Made by a program: the position numbers and the translations under genes
In this document: in pieces, positions 1-7,159 of the stretch
Position numbering within the stretch: the first letter of the stretch is position 1
Layout: each line of letters starts with the position of its first letter
Notes under the pieces: generated by a model
What the model saw: only the letters and a program-made list of their open reading frames with translations
The model's database searches: none
Told to the model about the DNA's origin: nothing
DNA from: JAEUSI01 sp036782915
GTDB taxonomy: Bacteria > Bacteroidota > Ignavibacteria > Tepidaquicellales > Tepidaquicellaceae
Direction of reading: 5' to 3'
NCBI GenBank assembly: GCA_036782915.1
Contig: DAIPYE010000091.1
Location: 1 to 13,082 of the forward strand
Length of the DNA: 13,082 nt

Positions 1-335
1 AAGCTCATGTCACTTTCATCATTTTTTTCAAAGTAAACGTACTTTGAATCCGGATCAAGTACATAATTAAATTTTTTGTAATATTTAAATTGTCCGGAGC
101 TGCATACATATTTGTCCATCTGAATGGAACAATCTCTCAAACCAAGCGCTCCATCAGATTTTACTACTACAGTCAGATATCCTGTTGTGAATCTGTCGCT
201 TACACCAACCTCACCGTTGCTGCCGTATTTTTCACAGAAATATAAAACAGGGTATTGCTGAGCGTACGAATTTGCTTTGAAGGTAAATATGAAAGCGATT
301 GTAAATAAAGCAAATAACAGTTTTAAGTTCTTCAT
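1..335 (-). CDS. Secreted protein of unknown function, C-terminus cut by window edge
   Basis: An open frame starts at ATG 335-333 and runs off the left edge, giving 111 residues with no stop. The N-terminus is a typical Sec signal peptide: MKNLK, then a hydrophobic stretch to about residue 18, then a probable cleavage near SYAQQ (about residue 25). No lipobox is present. The start is supported by an AAAGGA Shine-Dalgarno-like motif a few bases upstream, one of the few clear ones in the window. The mature part contains LYF-E-Y, EVG-SD-F and PDSKYVYFEK (about residues 31-103). These blocks align with the lipoprotein encoded 27 bp upstream, so the two are paralogues. The mature part shown has three cysteines (34, 69, 78) that its neighbour lacks, so disulfides are possible. 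I recognise no family and assign no function; extracytoplasmic location is inferred from the signal peptide. Confidence 0.75.
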   Translation of the reverse strand, partial: MKNLKLLFALFTIAFIFTFKANSYAQQYPVLYFCEKYGSNGEVGVSDRFTTGYLTVVVKSDGALGLRDCSIQMDKYVCSSGQFKYYKKFNYVLDPDSKYVYFEKNDESDMS

Positions 336-362
336 TTTTTTCCTTTCGTTTATTTTAATTTA

Positions 363-869
363 TTATTTAAACTCAATTCTGACATTTCCTGTTGCTAATA
401 CTGTGCCGTCTTTTTTAAAAACCATTACTTTATAATCACCCGATTTATAAAAAGTGACTTTATCAAAAAAGAAATAATTTTTATCAGGTGAAACATCATA
501 AGGCTGTGTATCAATGATCTCACTTCCGTCAAGTGATTCTCTTTCCAGTCTCACATCGACAGAGCCTACACCGATCGGTTGAGCGGTTTTTAACATTGCT
601 GTGATATATCCGCCTTTTGGACTTATAAAGAATTTATCACTTTTTCCTACTTCCTGTCCGTCCTTAGTATACTCTTCTACAAAATACAGTTGATTTCCGC
701 CGGATGTAGTTGTAGTTGTCTCTTTTTTGACTTCTTCCTTTTTAGTTTCTTCTTTCTTAGTATCTTCTTTTTCTCCTGTGCCTTCTTTTTTACCGCCGCA
801 GGAAACTAATAATGCAAAAGATATTATCAGTGCAAACAAAAATCCGAAATTTTTAGTAAAATTTTTCAA
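363..869 (-). CDS. Putative lipoprotein with charged linker and unknown C-terminal domain
   Basis: A 168-residue protein with a lipoprotein signal peptide. The hydrophobic core spans residues 9-22 and ends in the lipobox LVSC, so Cys24 would be lipidated after signal peptidase II cleavage. Residues 27-58 form a Lys/Glu/Thr-rich low-complexity linker ending in five threonines, which probably spaces the domain from the membrane. Residues 59-168 are a probable beta-rich domain. Its first part (LYFVEEY, EVGKSDKF, then PDKNYFFFDK) matches the neighbouring secreted protein; the second part has SGDYKVMVFKKDG, which suggests a beta-sandwich. The start is TTG (869-867), because no ATG lies in frame before the signal peptide core. 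It lies 60 bp after nadC on the same strand, so co-transcription is possible. Function is unknown. Confidence 0.75.
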   Translation of the reverse strand: MKNFTKNFGFLFALIISFALLVSCGGKKEGTGEKEDTKKEETKKEEVKKETTTTTSGGNQLYFVEEYTKDGQEVGKSDKFFISPKGGYITAMLKTAQPIGVGSVDVRLERESLDGSEIIDTQPYDVSPDKNYFFFDKVTFYKSGDYKVMVFKKDGTVLATGNVRIEFK

Positions 870-929
870 TGCTCTATAATTTAAGTTTTAAAAAAATTTT
901 AACAAAAGTAAAAGACTCCTTATTCATAT

Positions 930-1796
930 TCAAGTAATAAAGTTAAAAGATATGTCCAGTGAATTTACAGAATGGGTAAGAGAACCGGATGAAATATAAC
1001 TGATCCCTTCTATATTACTGTATTTTGAAATATTACCGGAGTCTATTCCGCCGGACAATTCTATTTCAAAATAATTATTATTCAGAGTAACCGCTTCTTT
1101 AACTTCTTTGAGATTAAAATTATCCAGCATTACTCTGTCAATTATTCCTTTTCCCTCAAGCAAAACAATTCTGAATTCTCCTAAATTCTTAACTTCTATT
1201 TCTGTTTTGCATTTTAAATTCTTTTTGTTCTTTTTTAAAGATAAAATTGTATTTGCAATTCCACCATTTGCTTCTATGTGATTATCCTTTATAAGGATCA
1301 TATCATAAAGTCCGAATCTGTGATTTTCCCCGCCTCCGATCCTTACTGCAAGTTTTTCAAATAATCTGAAATTAGGAGTGGTTTTTCTGGTATCAATTAT
1401 CTTAATATTAGGATTGTTGAGTTTTTTTGTCAAAATGTCTGTCTGCGTTGCAATTCCTGACATTCTTTGTAAAATATTCAGAGCAATTCTTTCTCCTAAT
1501 AGCAGGTTTCTTGTATTTCCCTTTACAAGTCCGATTATTTCACCTTTGTTTAAACTTTCACCGTCTGATTTAAAAAATTGAGTTTTAATTTTCGGATCAA
1601 TAATTTTAAATACCCGATTGAAAATTTCCAGTCCGGCAATGACTCCGTTTTCTTTTAATAGAAGTTCAGCTTTGGAATTGTTTTTTTCAGGAATCAATAA
1701 TTTGGATGTAATATCACCATTTCCCCTGTCTTCTTTTATTGCCAGGTAAATCAGATTCTCTGCTTCTCTGAAATCAAATTTCTTGTAATAATTCAA
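930..1796 (-). CDS. nadC: Nicotinate-nucleotide pyrophosphorylase (carboxylating), quinolinate phosphoribosyltransferase
   Basis: This cytoplasmic enzyme converts quinolinate and PRPP to nicotinate mononucleotide, CO2 and pyrophosphate in de novo NAD synthesis. The 288 residues match the usual family length. Family motifs appear in order: EDRGNGDITS (22-31), RMSGIAT (111-117), DTRKTTPNFR (135-144), GGGENHRFGLYD (154-165), KDNHI (170-174), EVKNL (201-205), MLDNF (223-227), ELSGGI (246-251) and SSGSLTHSV (269-277). The basic residues that bind the substrate carboxylates and phosphates lie within the DTRKT and GGGENHR blocks. The start is TTG (1796-1794), since no ATG precedes the conserved N-terminus. 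It follows the thioesterase gene by 18 bp on the same strand, which suggests one transcript. nadA and nadB are not in the window, so the pathway genes are split here. Confidence 0.95.
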   Translation of the reverse strand: MNYYKKFDFREAENLIYLAIKEDRGNGDITSKLLIPEKNNSKAELLLKENGVIAGLEIFNRVFKIIDPKIKTQFFKSDGESLNKGEIIGLVKGNTRNLLLGERIALNILQRMSGIATQTDILTKKLNNPNIKIIDTRKTTPNFRLFEKLAVRIGGGENHRFGLYDMILIKDNHIEANGGIANTILSLKKNKKNLKCKTEIEVKNLGEFRIVLLEGKGIIDRVMLDNFNLKEVKEAVTLNNNYFEIELSGGIDSGNISKYSNIEGISYISSGSLTHSVNSLDISFNFIT

Positions 1797-1814
1797 AACA
1801 CTTTTTTAAAAATT

Positions 1815-2216
1815 TCAAAATTTAGATCTGATGAGATCTATAAAATTATGGGGAGGTCTTACAGGTTTCATTTTTATAAAATCAACAAATGCATGAACGG
1901 TAAACCCTGAAGCAATTAATTTATTGTCACACGTAATTTCATATTCAATCTTGAAGCTTACTCCGGGTAAATTTTTTAAAATTGTTCTTATGGAAATTAC
2001 ATCATCATATTTTGCACCTGAGATATATTTTGCATAAGCCTCAATAACCGGTAATCCGATATTTTCTTTCTCAAGTTCAGTATAAGGATAGCCGACCTTT
2101 CTTAAAAAATCATTTCTTCCTGCTTCGAAGTATTCAAAATACCTCGCATTATTTACTACTCCCATCTTATCAGTATGTGCATACAAAACCCTGAATTCAG
2201 TAACAGTTTCTATCAT
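1815..2216 (-). CDS. Acyl-CoA thioesterase, 4HBT hot-dog fold, YbgC/FadM type
   Basis: A 133-residue single hot-dog-domain protein of the 4-hydroxybenzoyl-CoA thioesterase superfamily, which hydrolyses acyl-CoA thioesters in the cytoplasm. The diagnostic N-terminal block reads YAHTDKMGVVNNARYFEYFE (residues 12-31). Asp16 aligns with the catalytic aspartate of the family's 'TDxxGVVYHxxY' signature. The histidine common after GVVY is replaced here by Asn23, a variation I would not over-interpret. Length is normal and the central helix plus five-strand pattern fits. It starts at ATG, 10 bp after the FAD oxidase stop and 18 bp before nadC, so it is probably in the same transcript. The physiological substrate cannot be read from the sequence; members act on short- to long-chain or aromatic acyl-CoAs. 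Confidence 0.85.
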   Translation of the reverse strand: MIETVTEFRVLYAHTDKMGVVNNARYFEYFEAGRNDFLRKVGYPYTELEKENIGLPVIEAYAKYISGAKYDDVISIRTILKNLPGVSFKIEYEITCDNKLIASGFTVHAFVDFIKMKPVRPPHNFIDLIRSKF

Positions 2217-2226
2217 TCGTTTAATT

Positions 2227-3624
2227 TTAATCCGTGAATATTTTACCGGGATTCATAATATTATTCGGATCCATTGTCCGTTTAATATTTTTCATTAGAT
2301 TTATTTCATTTTCCCCCAAAGCAATTGACAAATAACTTTTCTGTGAATATCCGATACCGTGTTCGCCGGAGATGGTACCGCCAAGCGATACAGTCAGTTC
2401 GAAAATTTCCCTGATAGCAGTGTCCAGATTTTCTTCCCAGCCAATATCATCGAGTTTATCCTTCAGAATATTGACATGAACATTTCCGTCACCTGCGTGT
2501 CCGTAACAAATAGTTGTAATGCCGTATTTTCCGGAAATATCCTTAACGCCTTTTATCAATTCAGGAATTCTGGATCTTGGAACAACAGTATCTTCTTCTT
2601 TATATTCTGAAATTGATTTTACAGCTTCACCAATGCATCTCCTCAATGACCAGAGTTCATTCATTTTTTGTGAATCTTCCGCAAGTAAAATATCATAAGC
2701 TCCGTTTTCAGTAACGATCTCCGCAATTGCCTCAATATCCTTATTCAAACTTTCTTCATAATTTCCGTCAACTTCTATTAAAAGCTGCGCTGCAGCATCT
2801 CCGTTTGGAAATTTTTTGCTGAGCTGTTTCTCGGCTGCATGCATTGCAGAATTTTCCATAAGCTCAAGCGCTGACGGAGTTATACCTGCCTGAAATATTT
2901 TCGAAACAGTTTTGGCGCAATCACCGATATCATTATATGCAACAAGCATTAATTTTTTAATTTTCGGCATAGGTATCAGTCTGAATATTATTTTGGTAAT
3001 GATTCCCAGAGTTCCTTCACTGCCAATAATCAGCTGAGTCAGGTTATATCCGGTAACATTCTTCAAAACTCTTGCACCGGAATTAATTATTTCTCCTGTC
3101 GGTGTTACAAATTCTAGTCCAAGTACATAATCTTTTGTAACTCCGTATTTCACTGCTCTTGGACCTCCGGCACACTCTGCAAGATTTCCTCCCAGAAAGG
3201 AACTTCCTTTTGAAGAAGGATCAGGCGGATAATACAGATCATATTTTTCACACTCCTCCTGAAGGATCTGTGTAATTACTCCGGGTTCTGCAATTGCCTG
3301 AAAATTTTCTTTATCTATCTCAATTATCCGTTTAAATTTTTCCATAGAAAGACATATGCCGCCATGAACAGTGAGAGCACCTCCGGAAAGGCCGGTTCCG
3401 CCTCCTCTCGGCACAACAGGTATTTTAAATTCATTTGCTAATTTCATAATCAGAGAAACTTCTTCAGTGCTGCCGGGCTTTACAATTACTTCAGGATTAA
3501 AGGAAAGATTTTCGGTATAATCTTTTGAATAAAGCTTTAGATTTTCTTTATCAGTAACAACAGACTCTTTACCGGAGATTTTAGTCAGTTTGTTAAGAAT
3601 ATCATCGGTTATTTTATTATACAT
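2227..3624 (-). CDS. FAD-binding 2-hydroxyacid oxidase/dehydrogenase, GlcD family
   Basis: A 465-residue flavoprotein of the VAO/PCMH superfamily with an N-terminal FAD_binding_4 domain (about 40-220) and a C-terminal FAD-oxidase domain (about 225-463). FAD-binding segments are PRGGGTGLSGG (72-82), PDPSS (134-138), NLAECAGG (147-154) and GSEGTLG (201-207). C-terminal motifs are EDTVVPRSRI (344-353), YGHAGDGNVHVN (374-385), SGEHGIGYSQK (419-429) and NPGKIF (458-463); the two His-containing motifs are typical of glycolate oxidase GlcD and D-lactate dehydrogenases. It probably oxidises a 2-hydroxyacid such as glycolate or D-lactate to the keto acid, but which one is not decidable here. No separate glcE/glcF or iron-sulfur subunit is adjacent, which slightly favours a stand-alone D-lactate-type dehydrogenase. 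It is first in a leftward gene run. Confidence 0.9.
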   Translation of the reverse strand: MYNKITDDILNKLTKISGKESVVTDKENLKLYSKDYTENLSFNPEVIVKPGSTEEVSLIMKLANEFKIPVVPRGGGTGLSGGALTVHGGICLSMEKFKRIIEIDKENFQAIAEPGVITQILQEECEKYDLYYPPDPSSKGSSFLGGNLAECAGGPRAVKYGVTKDYVLGLEFVTPTGEIINSGARVLKNVTGYNLTQLIIGSEGTLGIITKIIFRLIPMPKIKKLMLVAYNDIGDCAKTVSKIFQAGITPSALELMENSAMHAAEKQLSKKFPNGDAAAQLLIEVDGNYEESLNKDIEAIAEIVTENGAYDILLAEDSQKMNELWSLRRCIGEAVKSISEYKEEDTVVPRSRIPELIKGVKDISGKYGITTICYGHAGDGNVHVNILKDKLDDIGWEENLDTAIREIFELTVSLGGTISGEHGIGYSQKSYLSIALGENEINLMKNIKRTMDPNNIMNPGKIFTD

Positions 3625-3662
3625 ATATCAAAATACTTATATTAAAAAGAAGTTTCAATTTT

Positions 3663-3690
3663 AATATAACGTACTTGCATAAAGTTTAAA
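3663..3690 (-). promoter_or_regulatory. Candidate sigma-70-like promoter for the FAD oxidase gene run
   Basis: Read on the minus strand, a TTTAAA -35-like hexamer (3690-3685) is followed after 16 bp by TATATT (3668-3663), one mismatch from the TATAAT consensus. This would place transcription start near 3656, about 30 bases before the ATG at 3624. In DNA this AT-rich, chance matches are common, so the call is tentative. Confidence 0.28.
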
Positions 3691-3729
3691 AATATTATCC
3701 GCAATTCGTTAAATAAATAAATTCATTCG

Positions 3730-3758
3730 TTGAGTTTGAAAATAAATTTTATTAAATT
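3730..3758 (+). promoter_or_regulatory. Candidate promoter for the bactofilin gene
   Basis: TTGAGT (3730-3735) and TAAATT (3753-3758) are separated by 17 bp, each matching four of six sigma-70 consensus positions. The start site would be near 3765, about 20 bases before the ATG at 3787. No Shine-Dalgarno motif follows. Weak evidence in AT-rich DNA. Confidence 0.25.
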
Positions 3759-3786
3759 GTGTAAAACTTAAACAACAAATTTATTA

Positions 3787-4332
3787 ATGAAAATTAACTT
3801 TAATAATATGTTTGGAAATAAAGAGAAAGAACCTTCATACATTGAAGAAGTCAAAGCTCCGGTACGCACAAGTTCTCAGAATTACCAGTCATCACAGGAT
3901 AAAGTATTAACTTTAATCAGTGATGGTTGTAAATTTGAAGGCAATCTTTCCTCCCCTTCCACAACAAAAATAGATGGACACGTCGTTGGTAACCTTAGAG
4001 GCGAAAGCGGAATGATCATAGGGGAAAAAGGAACAATAGAAGGAAATGTTAATGCTGTTGATGTGGTTATTTACGGAATTGTAAGAGGTAACATAAAAGC
4101 TCATAAACTTGAACTGAAAAGAACAGGTTCATTAATCGGTGATATAACAGTGGAAGAGCTTATTACAGAATCCGGTTCTACTTTTAACGGCGCATGCAAA
4201 ATGGGAGATGATAAAACCAAAAGTAATATCATTGACATGAAAACTGAATTGAAGAAGAATGAAAAAGAAAGAGAAATTGAGATCAGTTCTCAAAATAAAT
4301 CAGGTGATAAACCTGTTTTGAAATTTCATTAA
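3787..4332 (+). CDS. Bactofilin family cytoskeletal protein
   Basis: A 181-residue protein with the bactofilin (DUF583) fold, a right-handed beta-helix whose subunits polymerise into filaments, often membrane-associated and involved in cell shape or polar localisation. The core spans about residues 42-140 and shows the repeating pattern of beta-helix turns: SDGCKFEGNL, KIDGHVVGNLRGE, MIIGEKGTIEGNV, VVIYGIVRGNIKA, LELKRTGSLIGDI and LITESGSTFNGAC, with regularly spaced glycines and hydrophobics. The N-terminal about 40 residues and the Lys/Glu-rich C-terminal about 40 are predicted disordered, as is usual in this family. There is no signal peptide, so it is cytoplasmic. No M23 peptidase gene, a frequent bactofilin partner, lies beside it. 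It is a single-gene unit with a strong terminator downstream. Confidence 0.92.
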   Translation: MKINFNNMFGNKEKEPSYIEEVKAPVRTSSQNYQSSQDKVLTLISDGCKFEGNLSSPSTTKIDGHVVGNLRGESGMIIGEKGTIEGNVNAVDVVIYGIVRGNIKAHKLELKRTGSLIGDITVEELITESGSTFNGACKMGDDKTKSNIIDMKTELKKNEKEREIEISSQNKSGDKPVLKFH

Positions 4333-4391
4333 CGGAATATTTTAATTGATATTGTAATTCATCTTTATTCAGATATATTTTAACAAAAGTT

Positions 4392-4433
4392 AAAACCCTT
4401 AAGCAATAAGATTAATTTGCTTAAGGGTTTTTT
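4392..4433. terminator. Bidirectional intrinsic terminator between convergent genes
   Basis: A perfect 15-bp inverted repeat, AAAACCCTTAAGCAA (4392-4406) and its complement (4417-4431), encloses a 10-base loop. On the plus strand six T's (4428-4433) end the stem, giving termination after the bactofilin gene. On the minus strand the stem also ends in TTTT, followed by AACTTTTG, serving the protease gene that converges from the right. Confidence 0.88.
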
Positions 4434-4471
4434 AAATTTAGATATATATATTAAATAAGAGCTGTCCGGTA

Positions 4472-5710
4472 TTATTTGGAAGAAACAAGTTTCATTTCAA
4501 TTTCTTTCTGCGAGCCGCTTCTTAGTATTTTCATATTTAATGTTTCTCCTGTTCTCATATCATTTACTACAAGCAACAGATCCTGTTCATTTCTGATCTT
4601 TTCGCCGTTAGCATCAATGATCACATCTTCCGGTTTAAGTCCCGCCTTATCTGACAGACTTCCGTTTTGTACCTCTGTTACAACGACACCCTGAACTTTA
4701 TCAAGTTTTAAATATTTTGCAATTCTTTCATCAATTGCCTGAATCCGGAATCCGACATTAAAATCTCTTTCAATTTTTCCGTTGATTTTAATTTCCTCCA
4801 TTATCTTTTTTACTCTGTTGATAGCAATTGAAAAACCTACACCGATACTTCCGCCGCTGTAATTACCGCCGGTGAAAATAATTGTATTCATACCAATAAC
4901 ATCTCCGTCTGCATTTACAAGAGGACCTCCGGAATTTCCCGCATTAATGGATGCATCAGTTTGAATCATATCTTTATAAACTCTGCTTCCGTCAGAATTT
5001 ACCTTCATATTAGTAGCGCTGACTACTCCTACTGTGACTGAAGGTTTATCATTAATTTCAAATAATCCGAAAGGGTTACCAAGTGCAATTACCCATTCGC
5101 CGATTATTACATCATTAGAATTACCCAGCTTTGCATATTCAAGATTATTTTTTTCAATTTTTAATAAAGCTACATCTGAGTTCTTATCTGATCCGATAAG
5201 CTTTGCATCAACTGTTTCACCGTTTGTCATTGTTACAGAAATTTTCGTTGCATTTCCGGCAACATGATCATTTGTCAGAATATATCCGTCTGACGAAATT
5301 ACAAATCCTGAACCCAATCCTTTGACTACCTGCTTTTGCGCCGGTCTGTTACCAAAAAACTGCTTGAAGAAAGGATCATTCTCAAACATTGAAAACGGAT
5401 CCTGAACTTCTCTGACTTCTTCTACATTTATCCCGACTATCGTTGGTGATACTTTCATTACAGCACGGGTGATTGCAGTTTCTCTTGTTTCACTTATTTT
5501 TGTATTGTTTTCCTCAAGCGTATTCTGAACAGGCGTAACATTCTGATTTTTTTCCGAACCAAAGAAATTGTTCCCGGAAAAGAAAAATTTTCCCAGTACA
5601 ATTCCGGAAATCAATATCAGTAAGAAAGCAAATATTAAAACAAATTTTTTGTTCATAGATATATTTATTTTTTCCGGTTTCCCAATATTTAAAATGTTTT
5701 CTGATTTCAT
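4472..5710 (-). CDS. Membrane-anchored HtrA/DegP-type serine protease with one PDZ domain
   Basis: A 412-residue periplasmic quality-control protease. The N-terminus is cytoplasmic and is followed by one hydrophobic segment (about 22-41) that acts as an uncleaved signal anchor. A low-complexity linker leads to the trypsin-like domain (about 80-305). The catalytic triad is visible: His149 in TNDHV, Asp179 in DKNSDVALLKIE, and Ser260 in GNSGGP (258-263). The C-terminal PDZ domain (about 338-410) contains GVVVTEVQNGSLSDKAGLKPEDVI. One PDZ plus a membrane anchor resembles DegS or Gram-positive HtrA more than the two-PDZ DegP. The ATG at 5710 has no Shine-Dalgarno; a second Met (residue 19, at 5656) just before the anchor is an equally plausible start. 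It is 56 bp downstream of tktC on the same strand. Confidence 0.93.
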   Translation of the reverse strand: MKSENILNIGKPEKINISMNKKFVLIFAFLLILISGIVLGKFFFSGNNFFGSEKNQNVTPVQNTLEENNTKISETRETAITRAVMKVSPTIVGINVEEVREVQDPFSMFENDPFFKQFFGNRPAQKQVVKGLGSGFVISSDGYILTNDHVAGNATKISVTMTNGETVDAKLIGSDKNSDVALLKIEKNNLEYAKLGNSNDVIIGEWVIALGNPFGLFEINDKPSVTVGVVSATNMKVNSDGSRVYKDMIQTDASINAGNSGGPLVNADGDVIGMNTIIFTGGNYSGGSIGVGFSIAINRVKKIMEEIKINGKIERDFNVGFRIQAIDERIAKYLKLDKVQGVVVTEVQNGSLSDKAGLKPEDVIIDANGEKIRNEQDLLLVVNDMRTGETLNMKILRSGSQKEIEMKLVSSK

Positions 5711-5766
5711 TTTAATAAATTCTTATTAAAAATTTTTTTAAAAATGGATTTGTGATTAATGCGATT

Positions 5767-6723
5767 TTATTTTAAAAGATGTTTCTTTACTTTTTTATAA
5801 ATTGCTTCGCTGTCGATCTGATATTTACTCATCAGCTCTGAAGCTATAATTCCGCTTTCTCCGAAAGTATCGTTAATAGCTATAAAATCCATTTTCGCAG
5901 GATGATTCAATGCCAGTACTTCAGCAACTGCACCGAATAATCCGCATGTCCATTGATGATCTTCACATGTAATTATCATACCTGTTTCTTTTGCGCATTT
6001 TACAATTGTTTCTGTGTCAATAGGTTTAATAGTATGCATATTCACGACTCTGGCAGAGATTCCCTCTTTTTTTAATTTTTCAGAAGCAACAATTGCTTCC
6101 CATACAAGCAAACCGCTGGCAATTAACGTAACGTCTGTACCGTCAACTAAAGTATCCGCTTTACCGAATGTTAACTCAGCATTCATATCAGTGAAATTCG
6201 GAGAATTTTCTCTGTAAAATCTGACATAGAAAGGTCCAGGTGTTTCGACAGCTAATTTTACTGCTTTAAAAGTCTGATTATAATCACAAGGAGTTATTAC
6301 ATTCATATTCGGAAGAATTCTCATAATACCAACATCTTCAAAGGACTGATGAGTAGCTCCGTCAGGTCCGACAGTAATTCCGCAATGTGAAGCGCATATT
6401 TTCACATTCATATTACTGTATGCTACGGATTGTCTGATCTGGTCAAATGGTCTTCCAGTTGCAAATTCACCATAAGTAGATGCTACGGGGATTTTTCCTG
6501 CAAGTGCAAGTCCCGCTGCAGTTCCGATCATATCCTGCTCTGCCACTCCCACTGAAATAAATCTGTCCGGATATGCATCACGGAATATATTAGTTTTAAC
6601 AGATCCGGTGACATCACCGCCAAGTACGACTAAATCTTTATTTGTTTTTCCTAATTCCAACAAAGCATCTGCAAATCCTTGTCTGGTTTCTTTTAGTTCA
6701 GGTTTCTCAATATTATATTTCAT
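5767..6723 (-). CDS. tktC: Transketolase C-terminal subunit (split transketolase)
   Basis: The protein is 318 residues from the chosen ATG. It corresponds to the pyrimidine-binding and C-terminal domains of transketolase or DXS-like enzymes, which pair with a separate N-terminal, diphosphate-binding subunit to transfer two-carbon units between sugar phosphates. Key signatures are GGDVTGS, VGVAEQDMIGTAAGLAL with the glutamate that activates the thiamine diphosphate cofactor, STYGEFATGRPFDQIR, GPDGATHQSFEDVG and LPNMNVITPCD, then the C-terminal Rossmann-like domain. The frame is open further, to a TTG at 6789. That extension adds 22 unconserved basic residues and overlaps a good -35 box, so the ATG at 6723 (MKYNIEKPELKETR) is preferred. 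The partner gene tktN, normally next to it, is absent from the window. Confidence 0.92.
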   Translation of the reverse strand: MKYNIEKPELKETRQGFADALLELGKTNKDLVVLGGDVTGSVKTNIFRDAYPDRFISVGVAEQDMIGTAAGLALAGKIPVASTYGEFATGRPFDQIRQSVAYSNMNVKICASHCGITVGPDGATHQSFEDVGIMRILPNMNVITPCDYNQTFKAVKLAVETPGPFYVRFYRENSPNFTDMNAELTFGKADTLVDGTDVTLIASGLLVWEAIVASEKLKKEGISARVVNMHTIKPIDTETIVKCAKETGMIITCEDHQWTCGLFGAVAEVLALNHPAKMDFIAINDTFGESGIIASELMSKYQIDSEAIYKKVKKHLLK

Positions 6724-6760
6724 TTTCTGAAGATTAATTTTAGTAAATTTATAATCTACA

Positions 6761-6789
6761 AAAATACTTTTTCTAACCCTGCTTTTCAA
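6761..6789 (-). promoter_or_regulatory. Candidate sigma-70-like promoter for tktC
   Basis: On the minus strand, TTGAAA (6789-6784, five of six consensus matches) is followed after exactly 17 bp by TATTTT (6766-6761, four of six). Transcription would start near 6754, giving a leader of about 30 bases before ATG 6723. The position rules out the upstream TTG at 6789 as a translation start. The ffh promoter candidate has the same spacing and the same -10. Confidence 0.42.
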
Positions 6790-6794
6790 TGATT

Positions 6795-6827
6795 AAAGTA
6801 GTATGAAACCGGTTTTTTATTCACTTT
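6795..6827. repeat. Nested inverted repeat, possible regulator-binding site
   Basis: A perfect 10-bp palindrome AAACCGGTTT (6806-6815) is flanked almost symmetrically by AAAGT (6795-6799) and ACTTT (6823-6827). Without a loop it is not a terminator. It is centred about 56 bases upstream of the predicted tktC start site, directly behind the -35 box, where activators commonly bind. Function is inferred from position only. Confidence 0.35.
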
Positions 6828-7091
6828 CGTATGGGAAGAAATAATCAAATTGCCATAAATTTCTCCAATAATCATGAATTTAAAATAACTTTCGCTTATT
6901 TTTATACAGAAATTGCATAATATTATTCAGAAAGCTTAAGTATTGATTTAAAGTTAATACAAGGGTTATTTTGAAAAGACAGTTAATGTTATAAAAGTAA
7001 TGGCAAAATTGATTGAATTTAATTTTATATAATTTAAAAAAGCATTTTGGACAAAAGAGAGAAAAGAATAATGAAATTACTCATATATTCC

Positions 7092-7120
7092 TTGATAAAA
7101 TTCAATAGTATTGGTATTTT
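7092..7120 (+). promoter_or_regulatory. Candidate sigma-70-like promoter for the ffh-rplS operon
   Basis: TTGATA (7092-7097, five of six consensus matches) and TATTTT (7115-7120) are separated by 17 bp, the same architecture as the tktC promoter candidate. The start would be near 7127, leaving a leader of about 33 bases before the ffh ATG at 7160, which has no Shine-Dalgarno motif. Confidence 0.42.
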
Positions 7121-7159
7121 AACCCTCTGTAAAATAGGATTTCATACAATTTTATAATA

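Larger units (their letters stand above)
6724..7159. other. Divergent intergenic region between tktC and ffh
   Basis: This 436-base AT-rich region separates two divergent genes. Outward-facing promoter candidates lie near each end (6761-6789 minus, 7092-7120 plus), and a nested palindrome lies at 6795-6827. The middle (about 6830-7060) has no open frame of note, no tRNA, and no segment resembling the conserved SRP RNA tetraloop region despite the adjacent ffh. I see nothing else supportable in it. Confidence 0.5.

Noticed and set aside
1378..1581. Plus-strand open frames opposite nadC, and others opposite the FAD oxidase, protease, ffh and rpsP.
   Set aside because: They overlap strongly supported genes on the other strand and show no recognisable protein features; they are antisense shadows.
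6724..6789. An N-terminal extension of the transketolase subunit starting at TTG 6789.
   Set aside because: The 22 added residues are basic and unlike the family N-terminus, and the TTG overlaps a good -35 hexamer; ATG 6723 gives the normal length.
6830..7060. A possible SRP RNA (ffs) gene next to ffh.
   Set aside because: I could not find the conserved SRP RNA core or the GGAA tetraloop context in a foldable arrangement on either strand.
7071..7157. A 28-codon plus-strand frame (MKLLIYSLIKF...) with a purine-rich stretch upstream, ending two bases before ffh; possible leader peptide.
   Set aside because: The best ffh promoter candidate (7092-7120) lies inside it, so the ffh transcript would not include its start. 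Length and composition are also easily produced by AT-rich chance.
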